Shown: one piece after another, positions 16,030 through 24,608 of the stretch
Layout of the letters: each line of letters starts with the position of its first letter
Numbering within the stretch: position 1 is the stretch's first letter
Source of the DNA: Leadbetterella sp964423865
GTDB taxonomy: Bacteria > Bacteroidota > Bacteroidia > Cytophagales > Spirosomataceae
Length of the DNA stretch: 60,846 bases
Direction of reading: 5' to 3'
Assembly (NCBI GenBank): GCA_964423865.1
Contig: CAYRGN010000018.1
Span: forward strand, 1 to 60,846
The notes under the pieces: model-generated
Database searches by the model: none
What the model saw: only the letters and a program-made list of their open reading frames with translations
Told to the model about the DNA's origin: nothing
Position numbers and translations under genes: made by a program

Positions 16030-17363
16030 TACGAGACCGGAAGGATAATGGTGAACAGTGTGCCTTCTCCTTCGGTACTTTCCACGCTGATTTCACCGGA
16101 ATGCCCTTTGGTAATAATATCATAACTCAGGGAAAGGCCGAGTCCTGTACCCAGGCCGGTGGGCTTGGTGGTAAAGAAGGGTTGGAATATCTTATTTTGC
16201 AGCTCCCGGGGTATACCCTCGCCGTTATCAGAAACCAGGATTTTAACGGCGTTCTCTTTCGGTAGATTCCGGGTGGTGATGGTCACCAAAGGCTTGTAGT
16301 CCGGTGTGCCTCTTTTCCGGGTTACCGCATAAAATGCGTTGTTGCAAAGGTTAAGCAGTACCCGGCCCAAATCCTGGGGAATGCCCATGACGGGCGGTAA
16401 ACTTTCGTCGGGGAAAATCCTGAAATCGGAGTTAAACGACTTGTCTTTGGCGCGGAGGCCGTGAAAACTCAGCTTCAAGTACTCTTCTGCCAGGCTGTTA
16501 AGGTCTATTTGTTGTCTTTCGCCGGTACTGGCGCGGGAATGTTCCAGCATATTTTTGACGATTCCGCTGGCCCGTTTACCGTGATGGGAAATTTTTTGGA
16601 GGTTCTGGACGAGGTCTTCCAGAATCTCCTGGGAGTTGGGCGCGAGCTGCTTTCCTCCGAGTTCTTCCTGTAGTTCCTCCAGCAGCTCGGTACTGACTTC
16701 CGAAAAGTTATTCACAAAATTCAGGGGATTTTGTATTTCATGGGCGATGCCGGCAGTTAGTTCACCCAGTGAAGCCAGTTTTTCCTGTTGGATTAACTGG
16801 TTTTGGGTCTGTTTGAGCTCTTCCAGCGTTTCCTCCAGTTGATTTTTTTGCTCCAGGATTTCGGCAGTTCTTTCCCTCACCAGTTGCTCCAGCACCTCGT
16901 TCTCATGAATCACCAGTTCCTTTTGTTCCTTTTCCTGTTTTAATGATTTTAACTGGTTCTTAGCGCTTATGCCGAAGGCAAAAAGCCACACTATGGCGGC
17001 CATACTCCCGAGGTCGAGATAACTTTCTGTGGTTTTGTAAAAAGAGGGCAGGGCGTATTTGATGATAAACAGCACCACGGTACAGACGTAGTAGGGAAGA
17101 CCCGCTTTGAGTAAGCTACCCGCCAGGAGATGCGCTTTTTCCTGGTAAAGCACATAGATGATATACGTCAAGACCATGAGCCAGCCGGTTTCCGCGATAA
17201 GTTTGTTCGATTCGCTTAAGATAATGTCGGCGGCCAGAACGCAGGGTACACCAATGAAGTGGAGCGCTTTCAGTACATCCACGTCTTTATAAAAATAACG
17301 CGAAGTATCCATGTTTTTACGCAGGATATTCAGCGAGAAGAAACAAATGAAGAAATTCAGCAT
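16029..17363 (-). CDS. Membrane sensor histidine kinase
   Basis: A 444-residue protein. The N-terminal half has about four hydrophobic helices with little periplasmic sequence. A long coiled coil (LEQLVRERTAEILEQKNQLE) precedes the HisKA domain (GELTAGIAHEIQNPLNFVNN, phospho-His in AHEIQNP). The HATPase domain has N box LLNLCNNAFYAV, G1 VSDNGEGIP and G2 GTGLGLSLSYDI. It is the partner of the receiver-cyclase downstream. The ATG at 17363 sits 2 bases from a strong hairpin; the ATG at 17312 (MDTSRYFYKD) is an equally good start. Confidence 0.93.
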   Translation of the reverse strand: MLNFFICFFSLNILRKNMDTSRYFYKDVDVLKALHFIGVPCVLAADIILSESNKLIAETGWLMVLTYIIYVLYQEKAHLLAGSLLKAGLPYYVCTVVLFIIKYALPSFYKTTESYLDLGSMAAIVWLFAFGISAKNQLKSLKQEKEQKELVIHENEVLEQLVRERTAEILEQKNQLEETLEELKQTQNQLIQQEKLASLGELTAGIAHEIQNPLNFVNNFSEVSTELLEELQEELGGKQLAPNSQEILEDLVQNLQKISHHGKRASGIVKNMLEHSRASTGERQQIDLNSLAEEYLKLSFHGLRAKDKSFNSDFRIFPDESLPPVMGIPQDLGRVLLNLCNNAFYAVTRKRGTPDYKPLVTITTRNLPKENAVKILVSDNGEGIPRELQNKIFQPFFTTKPTGLGTGLGLSLSYDIITKGHSGEISVESTEGEGTLFTIILPVS

Positions 17364-17365
17364 GG

Positions 17366-17396
17366 TATTGTACCGGGGTTTAATCCCGGTACAATA
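17366..17396. terminator. 12-bp perfect hairpin between cysN and the histidine kinase
   Basis: TATTGTACCGGG (17366-17377) and CCCGGTACAATA (17385-17396) pair perfectly around a 7-base loop. On the - strand it lies after the cysN stop and immediately before the first possible kinase ATG. There is no T-tract, so it may be a transcript-end stabiliser, a factor-dependent terminator or an element that hides the kinase start. Confidence 0.5.
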
Positions 17397-17438
17397 ATAG
17401 AAGTAATTTTGGGAATTTACAGTATGTTTTTCCCGATT

Positions 17439-18686
17439 TTACGCCACAGACTGTATGATCACAGCCCCTACGGTAATATTGGTCCGCGGATCAATGATAA
17501 TGGCTCGGGAGTTTTCAGGGAAACGCTCGCTGGTATCAAACACCACTTCATCCGCGGCCTTGATATGTACTTTACCGATGTCGTTCAGGCGGATATCTTC
17601 ACCGGATATCTGCTCCTGGGTATTGACATCGTACTTGTATTCTATTTCCGCTATCTTGATCCGGGTTACCTTCGAATGGTTTTGCAGGAGATATACCTGG
17701 CCGGTATCCAGAGGTTTCTGATCAAACCAGGCAATGTCGGCTTCAAAGTTACGTGCCGATTCGGAAGGATGGGAAGCCTGTACGATAAAGTCGCCACGCG
17801 AAATATCCACATCGTCAGCCAGGTGAAGAATAACCGACTGCCCGTTTTCCGCGGCATCCAAAGATTGTTGATTCAGCTCAATATCGGTGACGGTGCTTTT
17901 TACACCGCTGGGAAGTATGATGATCTCGTCCCCGGTTTTCAGTCCTTCTCCGATCACCCTTCCCGCGTATCCCCGGTAATCCGGCAGGTCATCCGACTGT
18001 GGACGAACTACCCATTGTACGGGCAAACGCCAGCCCTTAGTAGGGGAGGAGGGTTCAATTTCCACATTTTCCAGGTATTCCAGGAGGGCAGGGCCGCTAT
18101 ACCACGGCATCCGTACGGAGGGATAGACGATATTATCTCCTTTTAAAGCAGAGACCGGTATATAATCTACCTTTTCCAGGCCCAGTTTTTTAGCGAGAGC
18201 AGCATAGTCCGCTTTGATATTCTCGAAAACCTCCTGGCTGAAATCGGTCATATCCATTTTATTCACGCATACCAACACCCGCTTTAACGACAGGAGGGCC
18301 GCCAGGAAGGAGTGCCGTTTGGTTTGCTCAATCACGCCTTTGCGGGCGTCTACCAGGATAATGATCAGATCAGAGTTGGAAGCGCCGGTCACCATATTCC
18401 GGGTGTATTGAATGTGCCCGGGGGCGTCGGCTATGATAAACTTCCGGCTTTCGGTCTGGAAATATTTGTAGGCCACGTCAATCGTAATGCCCTGTTCCCG
18501 TTCGGCTTTCAGGCCGTCGGTCAGAATGGCCAGGTCTACCGTGCCGTCGTCGTTTTTCCGGTTGGCCTTTTGGATCGCTTCCAGCTGGTCATCCAGGATA
18601 GAGTTCGTATCGTACAGGAGGCGTCCGATCAGCGTGCTTTTGCCGTCGTCAACAGACCCCGCGGTTATAAATTTTAATATCTGCAT
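17439..18686 (-). CDS. cysN: Sulfate adenylyltransferase subunit 1 (GTPase)
   Basis: A 415-residue EF-Tu-like GTPase that drives ATP sulfurylase with CysD to make APS from sulfate. G1 (ITAGSVDDGKSTLIGRLLYD), G3 (DAPGHIQYTRNM) and G4 (CVNKMD) are present, followed by the beta-barrel domains. The start MQILKFITAGSVDDGK at 18686 is chosen; the frame is open upstream to 18746 only through a direct repeat (18690-18716) with no similarity. There is no fused CysC kinase domain, consistent with reduction straight from APS. It is downstream of cysD. Confidence 0.95.
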   Translation of the reverse strand: MQILKFITAGSVDDGKSTLIGRLLYDTNSILDDQLEAIQKANRKNDDGTVDLAILTDGLKAEREQGITIDVAYKYFQTESRKFIIADAPGHIQYTRNMVTGASNSDLIIILVDARKGVIEQTKRHSFLAALLSLKRVLVCVNKMDMTDFSQEVFENIKADYAALAKKLGLEKVDYIPVSALKGDNIVYPSVRMPWYSGPALLEYLENVEIEPSSPTKGWRLPVQWVVRPQSDDLPDYRGYAGRVIGEGLKTGDEIIILPSGVKSTVTDIELNQQSLDAAENGQSVILHLADDVDISRGDFIVQASHPSESARNFEADIAWFDQKPLDTGQVYLLQNHSKVTRIKIAEIEYKYDVNTQEQISGEDIRLNDIGKVHIKAADEVVFDTSERFPENSRAIIIDPRTNITVGAVIIQSVA

Positions 18687-18689
18687 AAA

Positions 18690-18716
18690 AGTTCTTAGTT
18701 CCGAGTTCTTAGTTCC
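18690..18716. repeat. Tandem AGTTCTTAGTTCCG-type repeat in the cysD-cysN spacer
   Basis: The word AGTTCTTAGTTCCG occurs twice in tandem in the 5' leader of cysN. A related word (GTGAGTTCCGGGT) occurs at about 48766. It causes an artificial upstream extension of the cysN frame. Confidence 0.6.
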
Positions 18717-18762
18717 GGGTGAAGTGGCCTCTTTTAATTTTTTCACCCCAGCGACGGCCGTT

Positions 18763-19653
18763 TCAGAAGTATCCTTGTTTTTTCCGTTCTTCCATAGCGG
18801 CTTCCGAAACCTTATCGTCCATACGGGCGCCGCGTTCGCTTACGGTAGAGGCTTTGATCTCGGCGATAATATCGTCCAGTTCTACCGCAATACTGTCTAC
18901 GGCTGCTGTACACGTCATATCGCCTACGGTCCGGAAACGTACCGATTTAAAGTCGATCACATCGTCCTGATCGATTTGCAAAGCCGGGTCCGCTGCCATC
19001 CATTGTCCGTTACGCAGTACCACCTCACGTTCATGACTGAAGTAAATGGAAGGGAGGGCGATGTTTTCCCGTTTGATATAGTTCCAGACATCCAGTTCCG
19101 TCCAGTTGGAAATCGGGAATATCCGTACGTTTTCTCCTTTGTGGATTTTCCCGTTAAAAATATTCCACAATTCCGGGCGCTGGCGTTTGGGATCCCACTG
19201 TCCGAATTCGTCGCGCACCGAGAATATCCTTTCTTTGGCTCGCGCTTTCTCTTCGTCTCTGCGGGCGCCGCCTATGCAGGCATCGAAGCCATGTTTTTCG
19301 ATAGTGTCCAGCAAGGTTACCGTTTGAAGGGGATTTCGACTGGCATTCTTTCCTTTCTGCTCCACCACTTTGCCCTGATCAATACTCTCCTGCACGTACC
19401 CAACAATCAGCTTTTCCCCGATTTGGTCAATCAGCCAATCCCGGTACTCGATCGTTTCCGGGAAATTGTGCCCGGTATCAATGTGTACCAGAGGAAAAGG
19501 GAATTTGCCCGGGCGGAACGCTTTTTTTGCGAGATGCACCAGGGTAATCGAGTCTTTCCCTCCTGAAAACAGTAAAGCGGGTTTTTCAAACTGTCCCGCT
19601 ACTTCTCTCAGGATATAAATGGCTTCCGCTTCTAAATGATCTAAATAATCCAT
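18763..19653 (-). CDS. cysD: Sulfate adenylyltransferase subunit 2
   Basis: A 296-residue PP-loop ATPase; the catalytic ATP sulfurylase subunit that forms APS with CysN. The PP-loop LLFSGGKDSITLVHLA and the segments FPLVHIDTGHNFPETIEYRD and GGARRDEEKARAKERIFSVR are diagnostic. The start at 19653 (MDYLDHLEAEAIYILREV) lies 1 base after the cysH stop; the longer frame to 19800 overlaps cysH and is not CysD-like. It ends FKKQGYF-like (ERKKQGYF), as is typical. Confidence 0.96.
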   Translation of the reverse strand: MDYLDHLEAEAIYILREVAGQFEKPALLFSGGKDSITLVHLAKKAFRPGKFPFPLVHIDTGHNFPETIEYRDWLIDQIGEKLIVGYVQESIDQGKVVEQKGKNASRNPLQTVTLLDTIEKHGFDACIGGARRDEEKARAKERIFSVRDEFGQWDPKRQRPELWNIFNGKIHKGENVRIFPISNWTELDVWNYIKRENIALPSIYFSHEREVVLRNGQWMAADPALQIDQDDVIDFKSVRFRTVGDMTCTAAVDSIAVELDDIIAEIKASTVSERGARMDDKVSEAAMEERKKQGYF

Positions 19654-19654
19654 T

Positions 19655-20353
19655 CTAATTTGTTGTTCGATGTAAACCACATTCTTTCTTGCTCTTGTCT
19701 TCCCACCACCATCTTCCGGCTCTGAAATCTTCACCCGGCTGTATGGCACGGGTACAGGGCTGGCATCCGATACTCGGAAAACCTTTGTCGTGCAGTGCAT
19801 TATACGGGACGTAGTGGTCTTTTAGAAAACCCTCCACATCGTTTAAAGTCCAGAAAAAAAGCGGATGGATTTTGACGATCCGGTTTGCTTCGTCCCATTC
19901 CACGCGGGTCATGTCTTCGCGGTTGGCCGACTGATCCGCCCGGATGCCCGTTATCCAGACCTTATACCCCTGTACGGCTCTCTTCAAAGGCTCGATTTTC
20001 CGGATATAGCAACATTCCTTGCGGTCTTCCACGCTGTTATAAAAGCTGGAAGGGCCTTTCTCCGTTACCATTTTTTCCACCGCTTCCGTATTCGGATAGT
20101 AGGCTTTAATCGGAATGCCGTATTTTTCCAGCGTCCGGTTCCATACTTTATAGGTTTCCGGAAACAGGCGGCCGGTTTCGAGGGTGAAAATATCAATGTG
20201 GGCCTTCGCTTCGTCCAGCAGGTGCGTGATTACCTGGTCTTCTATTCCGAAAGAAGTAGAAAAAACCGCTTCCCGTCCAAAATTTTGGTCGATATACCGG
20301 ATGATGGCGGCGGCGTCCAGTGCTTCTATATCTTTTTTTATCTGCTCAATCAT
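19655..20353 (-). CDS. cysH: Adenylylsulfate (APS) reductase, assimilatory 4Fe-4S type
   Basis: A 232-residue CysH-family reductase. It has the substrate loop FSTSFGIEDQVITHLL, the two Cys pairs ECCYIRK and GCQPCTRA that hold a [4Fe-4S] cluster in APS-using members, and the C-terminal catalytic KKECGLH. The cluster cysteines, with no cysC in the window, indicate APS rather than PAPS as substrate, giving sulfite. It is first of the cysH-cysD-cysN run; the 125-base region upstream shows no clear promoter. Confidence 0.94.
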   Translation of the reverse strand: MIEQIKKDIEALDAAAIIRYIDQNFGREAVFSTSFGIEDQVITHLLDEAKAHIDIFTLETGRLFPETYKVWNRTLEKYGIPIKAYYPNTEAVEKMVTEKGPSSFYNSVEDRKECCYIRKIEPLKRAVQGYKVWITGIRADQSANREDMTRVEWDEANRIVKIHPLFFWTLNDVEGFLKDHYVPYNALHDKGFPSIGCQPCTRAIQPGEDFRAGRWWWEDKSKKECGLHRTTN

Positions 20354-20478
20354 ATCTACTTTTTAAACGGTACGCCGCTGCGAAAGCAGAACCCAAACTT
20401 AAATTCCGGAAAGCCCTCCTGATCCCGACTTTGCCAGGTAACCACCGGAGTTCGGATTATATATTTATATAACTCAAG

Positions 20479-21054
20479 TCATTCGTTCAATAAGGCCCCC
20501 TTGGTATGTGCATTCAGCACTTCTACTTTTTCTTTAAAATCTCCTTTTAACTGATTCCGGTATTGGAGCATTAATTCTAAAGTTTCGTCGATCTCTTCCG
20601 GCAGGATATCGTTGAAAAATTCCTTCAGGCGTTTCGCCATGGTGGGCGACTTCCCGTTCGTCGATATTCCCAGTTTCAGATTTCCTTTCTGCACTACTGA
20701 ACTCAGGTAAAAGTCGCACAAAGCAGGCTTATCCGCCGCGTTCAGCAAGAGGTGTCTTTCTTTTGCAAAGGTACGGATTCTCTCATTCAACCCGGCATTA
20801 TTTGTGGCTAAAATCACCAGATCTTTGTCGTTCAGGTCGCTTTCCTCAAACTCTTTCCGGAATAACCTGACCGTTTCATATTTTCCTATCCATTCGGCCG
20901 TTTCCTCGTCTACTTGCTGTGCCACCACATCAATTCGCGCACGAGGTGAGCTTTTCAGGATCGCCTGTAATTTTTCCAGTCCCACCGGCCCAGCCCCCAC
21001 CAAAAGGGTATGAATCTGGTCCATTTTTACGAATATGGGAAACAATTCATTCAT
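20479..21054 (-). CDS. Precorrin-2 dehydrogenase / sirohydrochlorin ferrochelatase (Met8-like)
   Basis: A 191-residue protein matching the N-terminal half of CysG or yeast Met8: Rossmann motif LLVGAGPVGLEKLQAIL, DLVILATNNAGLNERI and the GISTNGKSPTMAKRLKEFF block with the conserved Ser-Pro. It turns precorrin-2 into sirohydrochlorin and inserts iron, making siroheme for the sulfite reductase. The ATG overlaps the cobA stop by one base, so the two halves of CysG are separate coupled genes here. Confidence 0.9.
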   Translation of the reverse strand: MNELFPIFVKMDQIHTLLVGAGPVGLEKLQAILKSSPRARIDVVAQQVDEETAEWIGKYETVRLFRKEFEESDLNDKDLVILATNNAGLNERIRTFAKERHLLLNAADKPALCDFYLSSVVQKGNLKLGISTNGKSPTMAKRLKEFFNDILPEEIDETLELMLQYRNQLKGDFKEKVEVLNAHTKGALLNE

Positions 21055-21821
21055 CAGGCTAGCTCAGGTTTGCGGGTATTGAATTCACTTACCAATGCAC
21101 GAAACTCCCGGTGTTTGGAAACCACTTCTCCCAGGATAATAATGGCCGGCACACCCAGTAGGTTGCTTTTCGATTGTTCCTCTATGGTATCGATGGTCCC
21201 CAGCGCTATTCTTTCGTTAGGAAGAGACCCGTTTTGAATAAGCGCTATGGGCAGGTCGCCACGGCCGTTTTCCTGGTAGAGTTCTACGATTTCCCTGAGT
21301 TTGGAAAATCCCATGAGTACCACCACGGTGGCGTTGGTCTTCACGGCGGTATACAGATCCGCGGAAAGATGGCCTTCTTTGGTAGAGCCGGTGATCACCC
21401 AGAAACTTTCGCTCACGCCCCTATAGGTAAGGGGAATCTGCTGGAGGCCGGTAAGGCCGGTAGAAGAAGAAATGCCGGGTATAACGGCGGTTTCAATACC
21501 GTATTGCCGTACAAAATCAATTTCTTCCCCACCCCTTCCAAATACAAAAGGATCGCCGCCTTTTAGCCTCACCACATGGCCGTGGGTGAGGGCGTAATCT
21601 ACCATCAGCTGGTTGATATTTTCCTGACGGGTCGAAAGTCGCTCGGCACGTTTTCCTACATATATTTTCTCGCAGGAAGGCTGGGCGTAATCCAGAAGCG
21701 CCTCGTTGACAAGTGCGTCGTAAAGAATTACATCCGCTTCACGGATGGCTTTGACCGCCTTTAGCGTGATCAGGTCCGGATCTCCGGGTCCGGCGCCCAC
21801 TAATGTGATAAATGGCTTCAT
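21054..21821 (-). CDS. cobA: Uroporphyrinogen-III C-methyltransferase
   Basis: A 255-residue SAM-dependent tetrapyrrole methylase. It has VGAGPGDPDLITLKAVKAIR at the N-terminus, the VRLKGGDPFVFGRGGEE signature at about 83-99 and PGISSSTGL. It methylates uroporphyrinogen III at C2 and C7 to precorrin-2, the first step to siroheme. It lies between the sulfite reductase and the Met8-like gene, all on the same strand. Confidence 0.95.
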   Translation of the reverse strand: MKPFITLVGAGPGDPDLITLKAVKAIREADVILYDALVNEALLDYAQPSCEKIYVGKRAERLSTRQENINQLMVDYALTHGHVVRLKGGDPFVFGRGGEEIDFVRQYGIETAVIPGISSSTGLTGLQQIPLTYRGVSESFWVITGSTKEGHLSADLYTAVKTNATVVVLMGFSKLREIVELYQENGRGDLPIALIQNGSLPNERIALGTIDTIEEQSKSNLLGVPAIIILGEVVSKHREFRALVSEFNTRKPELA

Positions 21822-22193
21822 ATCTTCATCTTCGGATCATCTCCGGATTTTTGGGCTTTTCCCCGGGTTTTATTCGGTACTATTTCCCCGGGTTTCACCC
21901 GTGGTTATTCATGTTTTCCCGGGTTTTATCCGGGGGGCTATCCGGTTTCATTCGGCCCCGGGTTTCACCCGTGGTTATTCATGTTTTCCCGGGTTTTATT
22001 CGTGGGTCTCTCCGATTTCATTTGGCGACGGGTTTCACCTGGTACTATTTCCCCGGGTTTCACCCGTGGTTATTCATGTTTTCCCGGGTTTCACCCGGGG
22101 CTATTAATGTTATACTCCTTCGGAGTAATTGGTTGTTCACGCACTCACTACTCACTACTCACTACTCACTACTCACTACTCACTACTCCCCAC
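21822..22193. repeat. Repeat block: CCCGGGTTTCACCCG words and (ACTCACT)6
   Basis: The block fills the sir-cobA spacer. GTGGTTATTCATGTTTTCCC recurs at 21901, 21971 and 22065. About 52 bases from GGTACTATTTCCCCGGGTTT onward are the same at 21877 and 22041. Between them lie variants of GGGTTT(C/T)A(C/T)CCG. A palindrome ACTCCTTCGGAGT lies at 22113-22125. From 22143 to 22184 the 7-mer ACTCACT is repeated six times without error. Long + strand frames through this block are by-products of the repeats. Confidence 0.85.
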
Positions 22194-24299
22194 TCAACTA
22201 TTCACCGTCCGTATTTCCTCTCTTTTCTCCGCGGCTTCGAGGTAGAAGGCCGTGGCCTGGAGCAGGAAGGTTTCGGCAAATTCTTTGGAAGGTTCAAATT
22301 TGTTGATTTGCAACACCCTTTCGCTGAAAGTAGTAGGGAAGGTAAATGTGCCGTCTTCCACGAAATGTTTGTCAAATTCCTCTATTACCGCGATCTGTGT
22401 ACGAACACTAATGCCTTTGTCGAGGAGCAGCGCCTTCGCCGTCCATAGAAATGTATTGTACGCATGAAAGATCGAGTCAGCGTATTGTTGCTTGTCGAGG
22501 GCCTCCCTGGCCAGGTCTACTTTATCTTCTGCGTCTACCAGGAGGGTGGCTACCAGGTCAATGACCACACCGGCACACTCCCCCACACCGATGGCGGTAG
22601 CAAAGGTGCCTTCGTGCCCCCAGTCTACGTATTCGTCTTCGGTGAGGTTGGAGGTGTCGGCAAGCGGTTTTAGGAGCTGGTAAAAGTAATCTTTGGTCTG
22701 GCGGTCGTAATACGCATGAAAGTTTTCCTCCTCCAGCTTATTCATTTTGTAGTCCTGGAGGATGTAGTCTATCACCTGCAATACACGTTTGGTCGGCACT
22801 TTGGTGATTCTTTCCGCCACCCGGCCTACGCCATCGCCTACGGTGCCGCCACCCAGCATTACCTGGGCCGCGGGAATCACACGTCCGCCCACTTTGCTGG
22901 ACGAGCCGTGAAAACCGATGTGCGCCAGGCCGTGCTGCCCGCAGGAGTTCATACAGCCCGATATCTTGATTTTCAGTTCAGTCTCCGATACGAAATCGGA
23001 ATGAAATTCGTAGATATATTGCTCGATAACCCTGGCCATTTCCGTAGAATTGGAGATGCCGAGGTTACAGGTATCGGTACCCGGACAGGTGGTGACATCG
23101 GCGGTGCCGTTATGGCCGGCACGACCGAAACCCAGGCGGGTAAAAAGGTTAAAAATATGCGGCAATGACTCTTCGCGAGCGTATTTGAACAGAAGGTTCT
23201 GGTCTTGGGTTATCCGCATGTCGTCTGCCACGTGGTCACGCATTCCGGCTATGAGTATCCGGGCTTTTTCCGTAGAGATGTCCCCGGTTTGCACCTTCAT
23301 ATATACCCCGAAATAACCTTTTTGTTTTTGCTCAAAAACGTTGGTTTTTCTCCACAACGCGTAGGCTTCGGCGTTTTCCGGAGCTTCCGGTTCTACCTGT
23401 CCGGAAGGAGGAGCGGGTTGCGGTATCTTTTCGTAATCAAAGAAAAAAATCTTATTCTTTATGGCCGTTTTCTCTTCTTCGATCAAACGAAGAACCTCTT
23501 CGAGTCCTTTGGTCTGAATCAGGTATTTAAACCGGGCTTTGTTCCGGTTGGTTCTTTCTCCGTAACGGTCGAAAACCCGGATGGTAGCCTCCATGAAGGG
23601 GATGATTTCCTCTTCGGGCATAAAATCAAAAATGGGATAAGCCAGCATGGGCTGAGCGCCGAGTCCGCCGCCCAGCATCACTTTAAACCCGCGCTTTTCT
23701 TCCCCGTTGATGACTTTAATTTTGGGTATAAAACCGAAATCATTGCCGTAGGAGAAAGCCGTATCTTGGGTGCTGGAGGAGAAAGCGATCTTAAATTTCC
23801 GGCCCATTTCCGCGCATATCGGGTTCCGGACAAAGTATTCAAACGTGGTACGGGCGTAAGAAGAAACGTCAAATGGCTCGTCGGGATCTATGCCGGCGGC
23901 CGGAGAGGCGGTCACGTTTCTCACGGTGTTGCCGCAAGCTTCCCGGATAGTCAGTTCGTCTTCTGCTAACCTGGCCCAAAGTTCGGGGGTCTTGTCGAGG
24001 CTCACGAAGTGAATCTGTATGTCTTGTCGCGTGGTTAGGTGAAGGTTTTTACTCGCATACTCGTCGGAGATGTCGGCGATTTTCAGGATCTGGTTAAAGG
24101 TGACTCTTCCGAAAGGCAGTTTGATCCTGACCATCTGAACGCCGGGCTGCCGTTGTCCGTACACGCCGCGGGCCAGGCGAAGGGAGCGGAATTTTTCTTC
24201 GGGCATTTTTCCCTGGCGGAATTCCCGGATTTTTCTTTCCAGTTCAATAATTTCCCGCTCCACCACGGGGTTTTCCAGTTCGGTACGAAAACTCTGCAT
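22194..24299 (-). CDS. Assimilatory sulfite (or nitrite) reductase with C-terminal HEPN-like helical extension
   Basis: A 701-residue siroheme / 4Fe-4S reductase of the ferredoxin-dependent type. The two substrate half-domains are visible (KNLHLTTRQDIQIHFV; NTVRNVTASPAAG). The cluster ligands are TTCPGTDTCNLG (about 404-410) and SGCMNSCGQHG (about 448-452). Because it is followed by siroheme synthesis and cysHDN it most likely reduces sulfite to sulfide. After the normal end at about 570 there are about 130 more residues, largely helical (VDLAREALDKQQYADSIFHA, then AYNTFLWTAKALL), resembling a HEPN domain. No flavodoxin (CysJ) partner is seen. Confidence 0.9.
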   Translation of the reverse strand: MQSFRTELENPVVEREIIELERKIREFRQGKMPEEKFRSLRLARGVYGQRQPGVQMVRIKLPFGRVTFNQILKIADISDEYASKNLHLTTRQDIQIHFVSLDKTPELWARLAEDELTIREACGNTVRNVTASPAAGIDPDEPFDVSSYARTTFEYFVRNPICAEMGRKFKIAFSSSTQDTAFSYGNDFGFIPKIKVINGEEKRGFKVMLGGGLGAQPMLAYPIFDFMPEEEIIPFMEATIRVFDRYGERTNRNKARFKYLIQTKGLEEVLRLIEEEKTAIKNKIFFFDYEKIPQPAPPSGQVEPEAPENAEAYALWRKTNVFEQKQKGYFGVYMKVQTGDISTEKARILIAGMRDHVADDMRITQDQNLLFKYAREESLPHIFNLFTRLGFGRAGHNGTADVTTCPGTDTCNLGISNSTEMARVIEQYIYEFHSDFVSETELKIKISGCMNSCGQHGLAHIGFHGSSSKVGGRVIPAAQVMLGGGTVGDGVGRVAERITKVPTKRVLQVIDYILQDYKMNKLEEENFHAYYDRQTKDYFYQLLKPLADTSNLTEDEYVDWGHEGTFATAIGVGECAGVVIDLVATLLVDAEDKVDLAREALDKQQYADSIFHAYNTFLWTAKALLLDKGISVRTQIAVIEEFDKHFVEDGTFTFPTTFSERVLQINKFEPSKEFAETFLLQATAFYLEAAEKREEIRTVNS

Positions 24300-24344
24300 G
24301 ACGTTTTATTCCATTTTAACTACTCCAAGAGGCCAACTGCCATA

Positions 24345-24352
24345 CAAATGTA
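24345..24352 (-). promoter_or_regulatory. Putative -7 box (TACATTTG) of the sulfite reductase gene
   Basis: TACATTTG on the - strand matches TAnnTTTG and lies 46 bases before the sulfite reductase ATG. No clear -33 TTTG is seen; the shared motif at 24379-24398 lies just upstream, a place suited to an activator. Confidence 0.45.
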
Positions 24353-24378
24353 AAAAACCCGGGTATTTAATAATAATT

Positions 24379-24398
24379 AAGTCTATAGATTTAGTAGG
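24379..24398. promoter_or_regulatory. Candidate sulfur-regulon site upstream of sulfite reductase
   Basis: AAGTCTATAGATTTAGTAGG. An ungapped 16 of 20 match occurs upstream of the TauE/SafE permease (31880-31861, - strand). There it is a perfect inverted repeat, whereas here the second half-site is partly degenerate. The remaining sequence of the 24300-24608 spacer shows only the divergent promoter at 24553. Confidence 0.4.
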
Positions 24399-24552
24399 AA
24401 AGTTATATCATTGCTTAGGAAAATGAAATTTATTAGGGTTTGATTCTGGAAATCAAGAGGTGGTAAGGGTGGGAGGTGTTGTATTCAAAGCTCAAAATTA
24501 GTGCCTGAACAGGGGTGATAAAATGAACTACAGATAAGAAATTCACCAAAAT

Positions 24553-24583
24553 TTTGGAAAGTATTTTTTTCGTTCTAATTTCG
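24553..24583 (+). promoter_or_regulatory. Promoter of the lipoprotein-lipase-propeller cluster
   Basis: TTTG (24553-24556) is followed after 19 bases by TAATTTCG (24576-24583), one mismatch from TAnnTTTG. It lies 25 bases before the ATG at 24609, with ordinary Bacteroidota spacing. Confidence 0.5.
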
Positions 24584-24608
24584 ATTTCACATTTAAACAC
24601 ATGAACTT

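Noticed and set aside
18687..18746. Longer N-terminus for CysN
   Set aside because: The extra residues come from a direct repeat and precede the conserved MQILKFITAG start.
19654..19800. Longer N-terminus for CysD overlapping cysH by about 145 bases
   Set aside because: CysD similarity begins at MDYLDHLEAEA (19653), one base after the cysH stop; the overlap would be unusual.
21822..22193. CRISPR array
   Set aside because: Repeat spacing is irregular (70 and 94 bases), spacers are themselves repeats, and no cas gene is nearby.
21745..22467. Several + strand reading frames of 120-164 residues with FSRVSPG / FPGFHP-like repeats
   Set aside because: They are translations of the GC-rich tandem repeat block and of the ends of cobA and sir in antisense; they have no start context or known domain.
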